Below the pieces are notes generated by a model. That model was not told where the DNA came from. It saw only the letters and a program-made list of their open reading frames with translations, and did no database searches. From positions 1-64,000 of IMG/VR virus record IMGVR_UViG_3300027851_000021: DNA of 64,000 nucleotides, one strand, 5' to 3'. Shown one piece after another: positions 44,162 through 52,462 of this stretch. Position 1 is the first letter of the stretch. Each line of letters begins with the position of its first letter. The stretch is from a virus. Made by a program: the position numbers and the translations under genes.

Positions 44162-44257
44162 CGCTCCACAGATGGGCTTAAAGGCGCTGCATCCTGTTTA
44201 TTCAGGTATGGTTTACTTCTAGAAGGGGGAGATTCCTATAAAGTAAGAGCCGGAGCG
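44162..44257 (-). promoter_or_regulatory. structured RNA leader 1 (upstream of HNH gene)
   Basis: CGCTCC (44162-44167) and GGAGCG (44252-44257) close a 96-nt element. Inside are a CCTG/CAGG hairpin (44193-44206) and a TTACTT/AAGTAA stem (44213-44218 with 44241-44246), which gives a three-branched fold. It is not a tRNA (no T-loop motif). It lies between the ligase stop and the HNH start. Confidence 0.45.
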
Positions 44258-44267
44258 AAACTTGTTC

Positions 44268-45197
44268 TTATGTTGTAATATCCTCTGGAGCACGTTTCCC
44301 TACGTACTTTGGAAATCTCGGTAAAGTATACCCACCGTAATCAAACCATTGATAGCGGATAGTTACACCTAACCAGGCTTCTTTATTTTCCCAGACAGAT
44401 TTCCTAAATGCATCATCCATAGTACCTTCGATACCACCACCAACTGAAAATTCTCTGCCGTCTTCATCCCTAACAAGGAAAGCACCGAGAGTATTCTTTG
44501 GCACCATAAACTCCTTGTTCGAAGCCCTTTGTTGAAGACCCCGTTCATTGATATATGGCGGATTATTATTCTGCATTTGTTCGGAAAATCCAACCACTAC
44601 AGCATCATCCCGTTTTTCGTGGCCGCGTTTTAACTTAAGAAGGATCTGCTCATTTAAAGTACTACGATCCCATTTATATCTTCCCATTGGACTACGCAAC
44701 ATCGCGCCTTCGAAGCCACGTTGTAAGATGTCCTTTTCGTACTCTAGTAACTCATTGATATTATTGATCAATTCATGAGGAACTAGACGCACATACGGAA
44801 GATTACAATTTTCGATACGTCTTTTAAGTTCCGCATAACGTTCTTTAAAAGGTATTTCATGTGGAATATCTTGGAGATCAAATGCCTGCAAGATAATATC
44901 ATAAACACCTTCTCTAGCTTGTACAGCAGAAGTAGCCTTAGAGAATCCAGTAGCACTAGCCCCATCACCAACTACAAGCTCTTGGTCAAAACCTATTAAA
45001 GCTGGATGGCTAATAAGTTTATTGGAGTGCAGGTTATTAACGGGCTTAAGAGATGATGTTACAGCTTTTCCGCCTCTATTTAGAATGCGGAAGCCATCAT
45101 ACTTAGGCGATACATATAAAGGGAACTTAAGCTTAGGTAGAAAGCTATCAGGAATCCCCTTAGAAGGAGCCTTACAAGGTCTAAAGGTTGTCGCCAT
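44268..45197 (-). CDS. ATP-dependent DNA ligase
   Basis: 309 aa. The adenylation Lys lies in SPKYDGFRI near residues 32-40 (KxDG motif). FDQELVVG near 69 and the later EGAMLRSP and ILLKLKRG (motif V) complete the nucleotidyl-transferase core; the OB-fold domain fills the last ~100 residues. It seals nicks during replication. It overlaps the upstream gene by 17 nt. Confidence 0.9.
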   Translation of the reverse strand: MATTFRPCKAPSKGIPDSFLPKLKFPLYVSPKYDGFRILNRGGKAVTSSLKPVNNLHSNKLISHPALIGFDQELVVGDGASATGFSKATSAVQAREGVYDIILQAFDLQDIPHEIPFKERYAELKRRIENCNLPYVRLVPHELINNINELLEYEKDILQRGFEGAMLRSPMGRYKWDRSTLNEQILLKLKRGHEKRDDAVVVGFSEQMQNNNPPYINERGLQQRASNKEFMVPKNTLGAFLVRDEDGREFSVGGGIEGTMDDAFRKSVWENKEAWLGVTIRYQWFDYGGYTLPRFPKYVGKRAPEDITT

Positions 45198-45453
45198 TGA
45201 TTTCAGCCTCGCTTAGTGCTAGAGGAATTGTATCTACATTATCCACTTTAGTTACCTTCTGTGGATTAGGACTTACTGTAAACTTAGACGTATCCACAAA
45301 AGCATATGGACCATCGATCAAAGCAAAACCACCGAATTTATCTACAGCGTTCTTAGCCATCTGTAAGATTATTTCTTTAGTCTTTTGTCTTTCTGATGTG
45401 GGCTTATTATTTACCGTATTAATTCCTTTTAGATTTACCGTTTTATGTTGCAT
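45181..45453 (-). CDS. unknown small protein upstream of ligase
   Basis: 90 aa from the ATG at 45453 (GGGAGA upstream). It is charged with a middle TKEIILQMAKNAVDKFG helix. It overlaps the ligase start, so the two are probably co-translated. No family recognised. Confidence 0.6.
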   Translation of the reverse strand: MQHKTVNLKGINTVNNKPTSERQKTKEIILQMAKNAVDKFGGFALIDGPYAFVDTSKFTVSPNPQKVTKVDNVDTIPLALSEAEINGDNL

Positions 45454-45695
45454 TATTTTCTCCCGCAAGCATTAGTTAGTTTATCAAATTCCTTCGCTTC
45501 AGCCTCTGTACGAAATAAATAACAATGTCCGATATTTAAAGGTACATAACGAAACTCAAAATGTAATTGTTCTTGAATAACATGTGCTTTCGCATTATGC
45601 TCTTCACGCTGTTCTTTAGTTAAAATACGTATGAACGTAAATTCTTTAACGTATTCTAAATATAACGATTGCATTGTTCCTTGTTCAGCACTCAT
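45453..45695 (-). CDS. unknown small protein
   Basis: 80 aa after GGGGAG. It has a helical centre (LTKEQREEHNAKAHVIQEQL) and a C-terminal FRTEAEAKEFDKL pattern of the kind seen in small phage regulators. Coupled to both neighbours by short overlaps. Confidence 0.6.
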   Translation of the reverse strand: MSAEQGTMQSLYLEYVKEFTFIRILTKEQREEHNAKAHVIQEQLHFEFRYVPLNIGHCYLFRTEAEAKEFDKLTNACGRK

Positions 45696-45946
45696 TTTAA
45701 AATCTCCCCTGTAGCTGATATTTGTCCACCACGTTTTAAAGCTCCCAGATAATTATCTACCTGACAGACAGAAGCGCGATTACATTTATATCTTACCAGC
45801 CAATCTTTTAAAAGTTCCAATTTAGCAGCAGTAGAAGTACCTTTCAGTACATTTATTCTAAATTGCTGCCAATCATAATTATTCACGCAATACTTAATAA
45901 CCTCGTATCGCGAGACATAACATATTTCTCGTTCCCATTTTTGCAT
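45692..45946 (-). CDS. unknown small protein
   Basis: 84 aa from MQKWEREICYVSRYEV, downstream of the promoter at 45972-46000 and an AAAGGGAG site. First gene of the transcript that includes ligase. The CNNYDWQQFRINVLKG and WLVRYKCNRASVCQVDNYL patterns do not match a family I know. Confidence 0.65.
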   Translation of the reverse strand: MQKWEREICYVSRYEVIKYCVNNYDWQQFRINVLKGTSTAAKLELLKDWLVRYKCNRASVCQVDNYLGALKRGGQISATGEILK

Positions 45947-45971
45947 ATTAATCTCCCTTTGCAATATAAAT

Positions 45972-46000
45972 ATTATAGTGGAAATCAAAAGGGAAATCAA
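45972..46000 (-). promoter_or_regulatory. promoter of the ligase block
   Basis: Minus-strand TTGATT (45995-46000), a 17-nt spacer and TATAAT (45972-45977). Confidence 0.8.
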
Positions 46001-46008
46001 GAAGAATC

Positions 46009-46299
46009 TTATGGTCTTTTAATCGGCATTGAATGGGGAATAAACATAGTGGTGAAACAATGGTTCCGTCGTTCCCAATCGGACAGATTCCTTACAGCAT
46101 AGTTAAATGCATTGGAAGTGATTCTACTCCATTCGGTATTAGGATGTTGATATGCGACTGCATAATGTACTTGTTGATCATGAAATGCCTTCTCGATACT
46201 TACGTATGCATCTAAGATGTAGTTGCGGGCTTCTAATTCAACTTTGGTGCGTTCGGGTCTAGTTCTAGTTGCATTATGCCATATAACAATTAGCTGCAT
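46009..46299 (-). CDS. unknown protein with structured leader
   Basis: 96 aa, starting after GGGGGAA. The sequence (MQLIVIWHNATRTRP...) has alternating strands and helices and a late SDWERRNHCF segment. It is preceded by the 113-nt inverted-repeat leader at 46321-46433, which suggests regulation at the RNA level. No family recognised. Confidence 0.65.
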   Translation of the reverse strand: MQLIVIWHNATRTRPERTKVELEARNYILDAYVSIEKAFHDQQVHYAVAYQHPNTEWSRITSNAFNYAVRNLSDWERRNHCFTTMFIPHSMPIKRP

Positions 46300-46320
46300 G
46301 ATTCCCCCAAAATGAAAATT

Positions 46321-46433
46321 CCGACAGACGGATACTACACAAATCTAAACCGGTGAGCCTATAAATGTTTCCAGGGTGAAGCCTAAGGCTGTGCTGGATA
46401 CAATGTGTAATGACTCATCGCGGCGTCTGTCGG
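46321..46433 (-). promoter_or_regulatory. structured RNA leader 2
   Basis: CCGACAGACG (46321-46330) and CGTCTGTCGG (46424-46433) are perfect 10-bp complements enclosing 93 nt. Inside, TACACA (46336-46341) pairs with TGTGTA (46404-46409). CCAG (46371-46374) pairs with CTGG (46394-46397) around an AGCC-TAA-GGCT hairpin (46380-46390). The element ends 21 nt before a start codon. Nested pairing at several levels makes a folded RNA likely; its class is unknown. Confidence 0.55.
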
Positions 46434-46436
46434 CTA

Positions 46437-46469
46437 GATAACCCCCTTGTTCTGATGGAGGAGGTTATC
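46437..46469 (-). promoter_or_regulatory. hairpin upstream of leader 2
   Basis: GATAACC and GGTTATC pair around C-rich and G-rich stretches. There is no T-run after it. It may end the acidic-protein gene or be part of the leader. Confidence 0.4.
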
Positions 46470-46489
46470 AGGTCGAAAGACTTTAGCGA

Positions 46490-46699
46490 TTACTCGCCTT
46501 CAGTACCATCGTCTTCTTCGTCATCGCCTTCTGGCTCAACACCATCGTCGTCTTCGGAAGGTTCATCAAGTTCAACTTCAGAAGGAACTTCAGGATTTTC
46601 ATCAACAGCGACAGTACCTTCTGGTAAGTCAACCGCAACATCAGTTACAGTAGCTTCTACAGATGTGTTAACTGGCAGTTCTTGTGTTTGGTCGTTCAT
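46490..46699 (-). CDS. very acidic small protein
   Basis: 69 aa with almost no basic residues (none in the mature tail) and a C-terminus of Asp/Glu/Gly. It follows AAAGGAAA. Such strongly acidic phage peptides may mimic DNA or coat nucleic-acid-binding proteins; this is inference. A Ser-rich frame on the other strand is its mirror image and lacks a start signal. Confidence 0.65.
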   Translation of the reverse strand: MNDQTQELPVNTSVEATVTDVAVDLPEGTVAVDENPEVPSEVELDEPSEDDDGVEPEGDDEEDDGTEGE

Positions 46700-46763
46700 T
46701 TTAATTTCCTTTGTTAGTAGGTTACATTGAGTAGGTTAGTTTACGCAGTACACCCTTTCGGGA

Positions 46764-47063
46764 TTAGTATTCAGTAACATTCGTGAACTCACCATTCGTG
46801 AGCCAATAAGCGTTACCGCAATTTGCTTTAGGAGTAGCCGGAGTGACTGTGGGCGTCACCTTGTTACCGTCCCACACATACATGGGATTAGCATCGCTTT
46901 TAAAAGATAATCGGGTAAGATCTCCACAACCACAAGGACACATAAAGACCATCCCAGTATTAACATAACCAACGTGGTTGTCTTCATCTCTTACGCGTTC
47001 CTCTATAAAGTGAAATTGGCCAGCTTCTTTTAAAGGTGGTGTTTTATAGCTAGCTATCGTCAT
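46764..47063 (-). CDS. zinc-binding DUF6527-like protein
   Basis: 99 aa with GMVFMCPCGCGDLTRL, TPTVTPATPKANCG and YWLTNG. The order of CxCxC, PT.TP and a late CG is the hallmark of DUF6527-like proteins and recalls the 4155-4526 gene. GGAG precedes the start, and it overlaps the previous gene by 14 nt. Confidence 0.6.
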   Translation of the reverse strand: MTIASYKTPPLKEAGQFHFIEERVRDEDNHVGYVNTGMVFMCPCGCGDLTRLSFKSDANPMYVWDGNKVTPTVTPATPKANCGNAYWLTNGEFTNVTEY

Positions 47064-47397
47064 GTTTCTTTACTCCGCCTTCAATAGTAGCTGTCATACC
47101 ATCAGCTACAAGCTTTTCTACCTTAGCAATTTCTTCATCCAAATAGAACCTGGATTTCTTAAGTTCTTGCAGATAGCTATTGTCAGCTTTCTTTCCTCCA
47201 CGTAGAAGGTATTTAAGAATATTAAACAGGTATGCATTAACTTCAAAGCCCCAAGCTTTAATAACCGCTAAGGCATCAATATACATTTCACCGGTTTTTT
47301 CATCACGGTATACAATGGATAAAGGATATGTACATAAATAATGTCTTGGACTATTTACTACATCATTCGGTGGTAATGTTTTTACTATTGTTCCCAT
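47050..47397 (-). CDS. DUF3310-like protein
   Basis: 115 aa from the ATG at 47397, which has AAAGGAGA just upstream; the frame is open for 74 more codons but without signals. NDVVNSPRHYL near the start and NILKYLLRGGKKAD followed by LKKSRFYLDEEI are the DUF3310 pattern, common next to phage replication genes. Function unknown. Confidence 0.75.
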   Translation of the reverse strand: MGTIVKTLPPNDVVNSPRHYLCTYPLSIVYRDEKTGEMYIDALAVIKAWGFEVNAYLFNILKYLLRGGKKADNSYLQELKKSRFYLDEEIAKVEKLVADGMTATIEGGVKKHDDS

Positions 47398-47941
47398 TTG
47401 GGTCTCCTTTAGGTTGATATGAACAGGTTTTAGGATTGAAATACGTGAACAGCATCCAATAGATTCCATGTCGGATAGCATCGCGTGCGTGTTTTTGACC
47501 ACGTATCCATAAGTTCCATGCTTTGAGCTTTTCATCGTCACAAAAGCCTTTAGCTTGACTAGCCATTTGTTTGTCATAGTTAAGTTTCCTTTGTTTACAT
47601 AGAACCTTAATAACCCCAATTACTTGTGCTGTCACTAATTCGGAATTACTATGATCAGTTGCTTTATGTGCATAGACTAAGTAATTTTCGAATATTACGT
47701 GATCTGGACTATAATCAGTTAAAGCTTGGTTAATTATATCGAAAGCAGTCTCTGCATCCTTTGTATTTAATTGTCCTGCTACGACCATCGAAGGAGCTCT
47801 TCCAAGCCCCTCTCCACGGAAGACGGCGAATCCAGTAGTTTGTCCTGGATCGAGACATAAAACGGTATCTGCAAAATAAGTTCTACCTTTCTTTACACGA
47901 GTAGGATCACTGAAGAGTTGTTCTAGGGATGGAATTAGCAT
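47363..47941 (-). CDS. RuvC-like Holliday-junction resolvase
   Basis: 192 aa from MLIPSLEQL; an ATG at 47983 is also possible. The RNase-H fold acidic residues appear in VLCLDPGQTTG near residue 28, VIFENYL near 83 and ARDAIRHGIYWML near 152. This is the compact phage RuvC-like layout and would resolve branched DNA before packaging. Overlaps genes on both sides. Confidence 0.8.
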   Translation of the reverse strand: MLIPSLEQLFSDPTRVKKGRTYFADTVLCLDPGQTTGFAVFRGEGLGRAPSMVVAGQLNTKDAETAFDIINQALTDYSPDHVIFENYLVYAHKATDHSNSELVTAQVIGVIKVLCKQRKLNYDKQMASQAKGFCDDEKLKAWNLWIRGQKHARDAIRHGIYWMLFTYFNPKTCSYQPKGDPNGNNSKNITTE

Positions 47942-48260
47942 TAAAGAACACCGCTTTCGGTTCGACGTTAGTACGATAGTCATCTAGTATGTTCTGCATG
48001 TTACTAAAAATAGTATTCTGCTGTTCTTCTAGCTCTTCCATTAATTCTTCAAGGCTTTGTACTTCAATGAATCCTATAGGTGTACGATTTATATGATATA
48101 CACATTCCTCTAACGGAATAAAATCTTTTAAGGTATCTTGCTTAATATGGTGATTATACCAGTTTGTAATTTCTTCTAAGGTCTTACAATAACCTACTAA
48201 TTCTGTTTCGTTATTCCCTGCAATTACTTCACGGCGTTTTAAAAATAATCCAACTAACAT
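47907..48260 (-). CDS. unknown coiled-coil protein
   Basis: 117 aa after a strong GGGAGGT. The first part holds LEEITNWYNHHIKQ, and the second has a Glu-rich helix (QSLEELMEELEEQQNTIF). No family recognised. Confidence 0.65.
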   Translation of the reverse strand: MLVGLFLKRREVIAGNNETELVGYCKTLEEITNWYNHHIKQDTLKDFIPLEECVYHINRTPIGFIEVQSLEELMEELEEQQNTIFSNMQNILDDYRTNVEPKAVFFNANSIPRTTLQ

Positions 48261-48286
48261 GTTACCTCCCGAAATTAAAGAATAAA

Positions 48287-48314
48287 GAAGAGGTTGACTT
48301 TACTCAACCCCTTC
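48287..48314 (-). terminator. rho-independent terminator
   Basis: GAAGAGGTTGA (48287-48297) and TCAACCCCTTC (48304-48314) pair over 11 bp with one wobble, and the minus strand continues TTTATTCTTT. It ends the one-gene transcript of 48359-48676. Confidence 0.85.
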
Positions 48315-48358
48315 TTCTTACTCTTTAGACGATGCGCTGTGCACCATCTATAAGTAAC

Positions 48359-48676
48359 CTACTCAGCAGCTACGTCTTCTGCAGGAGCTTCAGCAACAGC
48401 TTCAACAGCGGCTGGAACTTCTTTAGGAGTTTTGGTAGCAGCGAATACGATTTGGTATGGAACTACGTGACCGAATTGTTCAGCGAGTTCTTTTACGATT
48501 GTTGAACGGGATTGTGGACCGAGTTCAATAAAGCGTGCTTTAATGAAATCTGCACGAGCGATTGTTTCGCCAGTAGAGATATTGGTGATCATAATTTTTT
48601 TACCGCGAGCCGCTGGAGCTGCAACAGCACCTTCAGTTACTTCAGTAGATACTTCTGCGTTTTGTTTCTTAGCCAT
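48359..48676 (-). CDS. abundant-type small HTH-like protein
   Basis: 105 aa with Ala/Glu/Val-rich tails on both sides of a central domain (ADFIKARFIELGPQSRSTIVKEL given in part, then VVPYQIVFAATK). The SRSTI...VPYQIV pattern recalls the SRVDIA...IYQHV core of the two left-end HTH proteins. It has its own promoter (48735-48763), a strong AAAAGGAG site and its own terminator, so it is probably made in quantity. Confidence 0.65.
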   Translation of the reverse strand: MAKKQNAEVSTEVTEGAVAAPAARGKKIMITNISTGETIARADFIKARFIELGPQSRSTIVKELAEQFGHVVPYQIVFAATKTPKEVPAAVEAVAEAPAEDVAAE

Positions 48677-48734
48677 GGTATAGTCTCCTTTTAAATGTTG
48701 AAATCGTAATCCTTATTAATCAGCTTACTTATAT

Positions 48735-48763
48735 AGTATAATACAACCAAAAGCAGAAATCAA
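48735..48763 (-). promoter_or_regulatory. promoter of the 48676 gene
   Basis: Minus-strand TTGATT (48758-48763), a 17-nt spacer and TATACT (48735-48740). Confidence 0.75.
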
Positions 48764-48793
48764 GAGGAATTTTATGGTCGTCTCGATTTATTT

Positions 48794-51226
48794 TTAAGTT
48801 TCTCTGGGTCCAAGCTTCTTTTTACCATTACCATGAATGATAAAGATCTTCTTATTGTTACGTGTACTCATATCGTCAAACTTAAGAATACCTTTCAACA
48901 TGGTAGCATGAGACGTTAGATAACGACCGAGACTACGTGAATTGATCAACTGTTGGTTATGATAATGCTCTTCGTTACCTTCAGCCCATGATGAAATATC
49001 TCCAGCACTGAACGAGAAGCCTTCAGGTTTCGCAATACGCATCATTTCAACGTATTCCTTAATCGCTTCTAGAGTCCAGTCAGCATCAGACATATTACGT
49101 TGCATACGTTGAATAAGTTTCTCTGCAACATCTACTCCATCTAATCCAATTACTTCAGCCATCAATGATAAGCACTGTTCATAGTTAGCTAAACGGTGTC
49201 CAGCTTTATAATGCGGATTCCATTTTGTTTTTACTGCTACCAAGAACCTGTGTAATACTACCAGTTGATGAGCAAGCCAAGCTGTTCTACCACCATATTC
49301 ATCAAGCTGATCATTAACCCAGTTTGCGTTATGTCCAGTCCCAACAGCAGCCATTTCAAACACGGCAGCACGCTGCATAATATCATTATTGTAGAAAGGT
49401 TGCTGAACGGCCGTAAACGCGAAGACAGTATGAACCGGAATGGTGTTTTGTTCAGACGTTGTATATAGGCGTCTAAGTTCGATAGCAGGATACGGCTCCG
49501 TGACAAGCCTACAAAGCTCGTCGGACATCCTTTGACGGAGTTCCTTGTTTGTGAATTGCAAGTTATCAATAACATGCACTCCTCCAGCATTAGTAATCGA
49601 AGCATACCAATCGCGTAAGTCAGATGGGACATTTCGTAACTTAGGGTTCCCCGTGAGTATCCCAAGGCGCAATTCGTAAAGAGATGACTTACCACTTCCA
49701 GGTTCTCCTATTGTTACTTCGATCGGTAATTGTGTACCCTTCCAACGCAATAAGAATGGGCTAATGTAATAGAGGAGGGAAGCTAGCTTCGCGGATTCGT
49801 CGCCACCTACCATATTTACCTTTTTGGAAATGATTTCATACCACCAAGGAACAGTCTTCCTTCGTAGCTGTACTTCCAATTCTTTAGCAAGATCCTCGTT
49901 TGATGTTGGCTCTACTTGTCCTTGTTCGAAGAGAAGTCCATAAGATCCATTCGACATAATCTTGATAGGATTATTCTCGTCAGCAGTTACAACGGCAAAA
50001 TGACTATCAGAGATCTGAACAGCCACTTCATCTTTATTCTTTCCAGCTAGAGCGGTAACTCTTCTGGGCTCAACCATATGTACTGGCTCTTCGCCCGTAA
50101 ACTGCGTTGCCAACCATTGAATAACTCTTGTGTCAGCTGCACCGATTCCATAATTGCGATAAAGATGATTACCAAAAAGACTTTCATGCTGTGCTTCTCC
50201 GCTTTTGCTTAATAATGATGCTGGCATTAACGAAAGAGTCTTGTCGTTAAAGTAATATGGACTTCCATCCGATGATGATCTAAAACGTTTACCACCTGAA
50301 TCCAAGTCAGCCAGAATACTTAAAGAAACTTCCTGAGTCTCTCTACGGTTTAAACGTTTTTGTAGTGACTGCGAAATCAACTGTCTAGCATTAGGATGCT
50401 TTGGAAATGCATTACCCTGCTGCAAATTGACGGAAATCAACTTACACAATTTCTCTACCCCATTTTTAAGGAGGTAGTCATCAATTCCAACTTTACCCTC
50501 AGCATCAAATGGCAAGATCAACTGTCTAATAGAAGAGGTTTTCATTCCATTATAAAGTAGTTCATATCCTAGAGTACTAGCTGCACGCTGTACATCGAAT
50601 TTAAGTCCGGAAGTTAAATCGGTATCGTAACAAATTAAAATATCCATACCTTGTTGAAGTAGGAAATCAATAAGTTCTTTTAGTCCTACTGCAAGACTCT
50701 TTTCATCAAAGCTTTCAGATCCTGGAGGAAGCTTAACACGTACTCCACCAGTCTCTTTAGCTCCGGCATAAACTTTTTCTAGTTTGGCTTCTGTAGGTAA
50801 TAATAGCGTACGATTCAGCCATGAATATACTCCACCGACAGCTACACAAGGTAAACCAGCTTTACATACTGCAGAGGCTTTCTTTTCACCTTCAGTCAGA
50901 ATGACAAAAGGCCTTACGAAAGTATCCGTAGGCATTGCTTTTAGATCTGCTACCGCTTTTTGAAAATTAGGCGGAAAGTATATATGATTTACAGTACCAT
51001 GGATCTGCTTATATTTTACAGACTTACCTTCCATCATGTAATTAAACATGCGGAGCCTATAAAAAGGAATCCTATTACCTTCTAGGTTATAATATGGAAT
51101 TACATATCCAGTACTCGATACAGGAACCTTAGCTGCAGAGAACTCTGGAGGGCCTGCTTGGCGAACTCCCATGTCCTCTGTAGTCAGTCCTGAACGAGCC
51201 AGATCGTCTATTACGATTTGGTCCAT
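48794..51226 (-). CDS. primase-helicase (TOPRIM-like plus AAA ATPase)
   Basis: This 810-aa protein has a TOPRIM-like domain at residues ~105-255 (FVILTEGEKKASAV 107-120, ILICYDTD 196-203, GIDDYLL). This is followed by a linker and an SF3/AAA-type ATPase with Walker A GEPGSGKSS (507-515) and Walker B-like HVIDNLQ (551-557). It resembles DUF3854-containing phage replication proteins that prime and unwind DNA. AGGAG precedes the start. Central replication gene of the phage. Confidence 0.85.
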   Translation of the reverse strand: MDQIVIDDLARSGLTTEDMGVRQAGPPEFSAAKVPVSSTGYVIPYYNLEGNRIPFYRLRMFNYMMEGKSVKYKQIHGTVNHIYFPPNFQKAVADLKAMPTDTFVRPFVILTEGEKKASAVCKAGLPCVAVGGVYSWLNRTLLLPTEAKLEKVYAGAKETGGVRVKLPPGSESFDEKSLAVGLKELIDFLLQQGMDILICYDTDLTSGLKFDVQRAASTLGYELLYNGMKTSSIRQLILPFDAEGKVGIDDYLLKNGVEKLCKLISVNLQQGNAFPKHPNARQLISQSLQKRLNRRETQEVSLSILADLDSGGKRFRSSSDGSPYYFNDKTLSLMPASLLSKSGEAQHESLFGNHLYRNYGIGAADTRVIQWLATQFTGEEPVHMVEPRRVTALAGKNKDEVAVQISDSHFAVVTADENNPIKIMSNGSYGLLFEQGQVEPTSNEDLAKELEVQLRRKTVPWWYEIISKKVNMVGGDESAKLASLLYYISPFLLRWKGTQLPIEVTIGEPGSGKSSLYELRLGILTGNPKLRNVPSDLRDWYASITNAGGVHVIDNLQFTNKELRQRMSDELCRLVTEPYPAIELRRLYTTSEQNTIPVHTVFAFTAVQQPFYNNDIMQRAAVFEMAAVGTGHNANWVNDQLDEYGGRTAWLAHQLVVLHRFLVAVKTKWNPHYKAGHRLANYEQCLSLMAEVIGLDGVDVAEKLIQRMQRNMSDADWTLEAIKEYVEMMRIAKPEGFSFSAGDISSWAEGNEEHYHNQQLINSRSLGRYLTSHATMLKGILKFDDMSTRNNKKIFIIHGNGKKKLGPRET

Positions 51227-51240
51227 TAAGAACTCCTGTA

Positions 51241-51504
51241 CTAAGTTGATGTGGTTAAGGAAACAATCTGATAATCGTTATATCGTCCAGCGGGACTCTT
51301 GCTTGTATGTGTTTGCTGCATGACTACCCCATTTGCAACCATATCTTCTAAAACAGGTCTCCAGAACTCTGGCTTAACTTGTGGTCCAAGTCCAGCTTGT
51401 AACATAGTAGGCGAAATCCGCGGATAGATTTCTAGGATATGCTTTATACGGATTGCAATGGCTTCGAACTCATCGCTGTCAATTTCGTCTACTGTATCTG
51501 TCAT
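51241..51504 (-). CDS. small winged-helix-like protein
   Basis: 87 aa with HILEIYPRISPTMLQAGL, WRPVLEDMVANGVV and YNDYQIVSL, reading like a winged-helix of the kind that binds DNA. It lies directly upstream of the primase gene after the promoter near 51541-51569, and could assist origin binding or regulate the operon. Confidence 0.65.
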   Translation of the reverse strand: MTDTVDEIDSDEFEAIAIRIKHILEIYPRISPTMLQAGLGPQVKPEFWRPVLEDMVANGVVMQQTHTSKSPAGRYNDYQIVSLTTST

Positions 51505-51540
51505 TTGTTTCCTGCTTTAATGTTCTTAGTGTATTTAACT

Positions 51541-51569
51541 ATATTATAGGATTTCTAAGAAGAAATCAA
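51541..51569 (-). promoter_or_regulatory. promoter of the primase-helicase block
   Basis: Minus-strand TTGATT (51564-51569) with TAATAT (51541-51546) at 17 nt; a TATAAT at 15 nt overlaps it. Confidence 0.6.
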
Positions 51570-51586
51570 CAAATATTTTTAATTAC

Positions 51587-52462
51587 CTATGAAGTTTGCC
51601 AAAATTCCTGAGGTTCGCCTACTTCAATATACTTCCTGAATTGCCCCCAGTATTTGTCAAAGTTACCTGACATGTTTCTGCCATTTATTTCTTCTTCACG
51701 CACAAGGGCTTTCGCTTGATGCTCAACAGGTGAGGCATGCATTGGGGCCGACCCCACCAAACGTTCATACAGCTCCAAATCCTTTTCGATCACAGGGTTC
51801 TCACCATCATGAGTAAGGTACGAGACCCTCGCACATCGAGCAGCTGATATTTTGGCCAAGACACTAACTGTAAGTTGTTCACGTTCTTCAGTAGAGACAT
51901 ATGGTAAATGGAATAAAGCGTTTCTTGTGTCATCGAAAGCAACCCTTCTTGGTTCATGTTCTTCCATAGCACGTTTCATATGCTTAGCTAAATGGCAGAT
52001 ATTAGGATCAGCATCTGGATGATCCCGTAACTCAAAGAAATTAGTCCATTTAGATGACGTTACAATAACGTTCATAAATTGGAATGGCTCAAGAATACGA
52101 TTAGCAACTTGTTTATGTAAACCGAGGTTCATCATTTCTGTAGCTGTCTTAGCTGCATCTTTAGCTGCAATATTCCAGAGATCCATTGCATGTAAACAAT
52201 CTACCGGAGATAACTCTTCCTTAGCTTGCATACCACTAACATTCTTTCCCCAATGAATAGGCATTGCAGGTTTACTAAGTACTTGTTCGATAATCTTCTT
52301 AACCGGGATAGCGCGACTGCTTGATGCATTACGAGAAAAGACCCGATGGGTCATAAACTCAGAATGGATCAAACGGGGATAGCGTAGTTGTAGAGTGGTG
52401 AGTCTACTTTCACCCCATCTGGTATCTTCGATAACCTTAGCTTCAAATCCGTGTATGTCCAT
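51587..52462 (-). CDS. thyX: FAD-dependent thymidylate synthase
   Basis: A 291-aa flavoenzyme that makes dTMP from dUMP. The ThyX signature appears as THRVFSRNASSSRAIPV (residues 38-54), a variant in which the usual NExS reads NASSS; this variant is common in phage ThyX. HPDADPNICHLAK and ISAARCARVSY fit the substrate site. It follows the ACP gene with a TAATG overlap. Confidence 0.93.
   Translation of the reverse strand: MDIHGFEAKVIEDTRWGESRLTTLQLRYPRLIHSEFMTHRVFSRNASSSRAIPVKKIIEQVLSKPAMPIHWGKNVSGMQAKEELSPVDCLHAMDLWNIAAKDAAKTATEMMNLGLHKQVANRILEPFQFMNVIVTSSKWTNFFELRDHPDADPNICHLAKHMKRAMEEHEPRRVAFDDTRNALFHLPYVSTEEREQLTVSVLAKISAARCARVSYLTHDGENPVIEKDLELYERLVGSAPMHASPVEHQAKALVREEEINGRNMSGNFDKYWGQFRKYIEVGEPQEFWQTS

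Noticed and set aside
46321-46433. Hammerhead ribozyme (GATGAGTC and GGAAAC present on the minus strand)
   Set aside because: The CTGATGA core is imperfect and the stems do not place a cleavage site.
46410-46730. Ser/Pro-rich plus-strand frame
   Set aside because: It is the antisense of the Asp/Glu-rich gene at 46490-46699 (GAA/GAT codons read back as TTC/ATC/TCA) and has no start signal.
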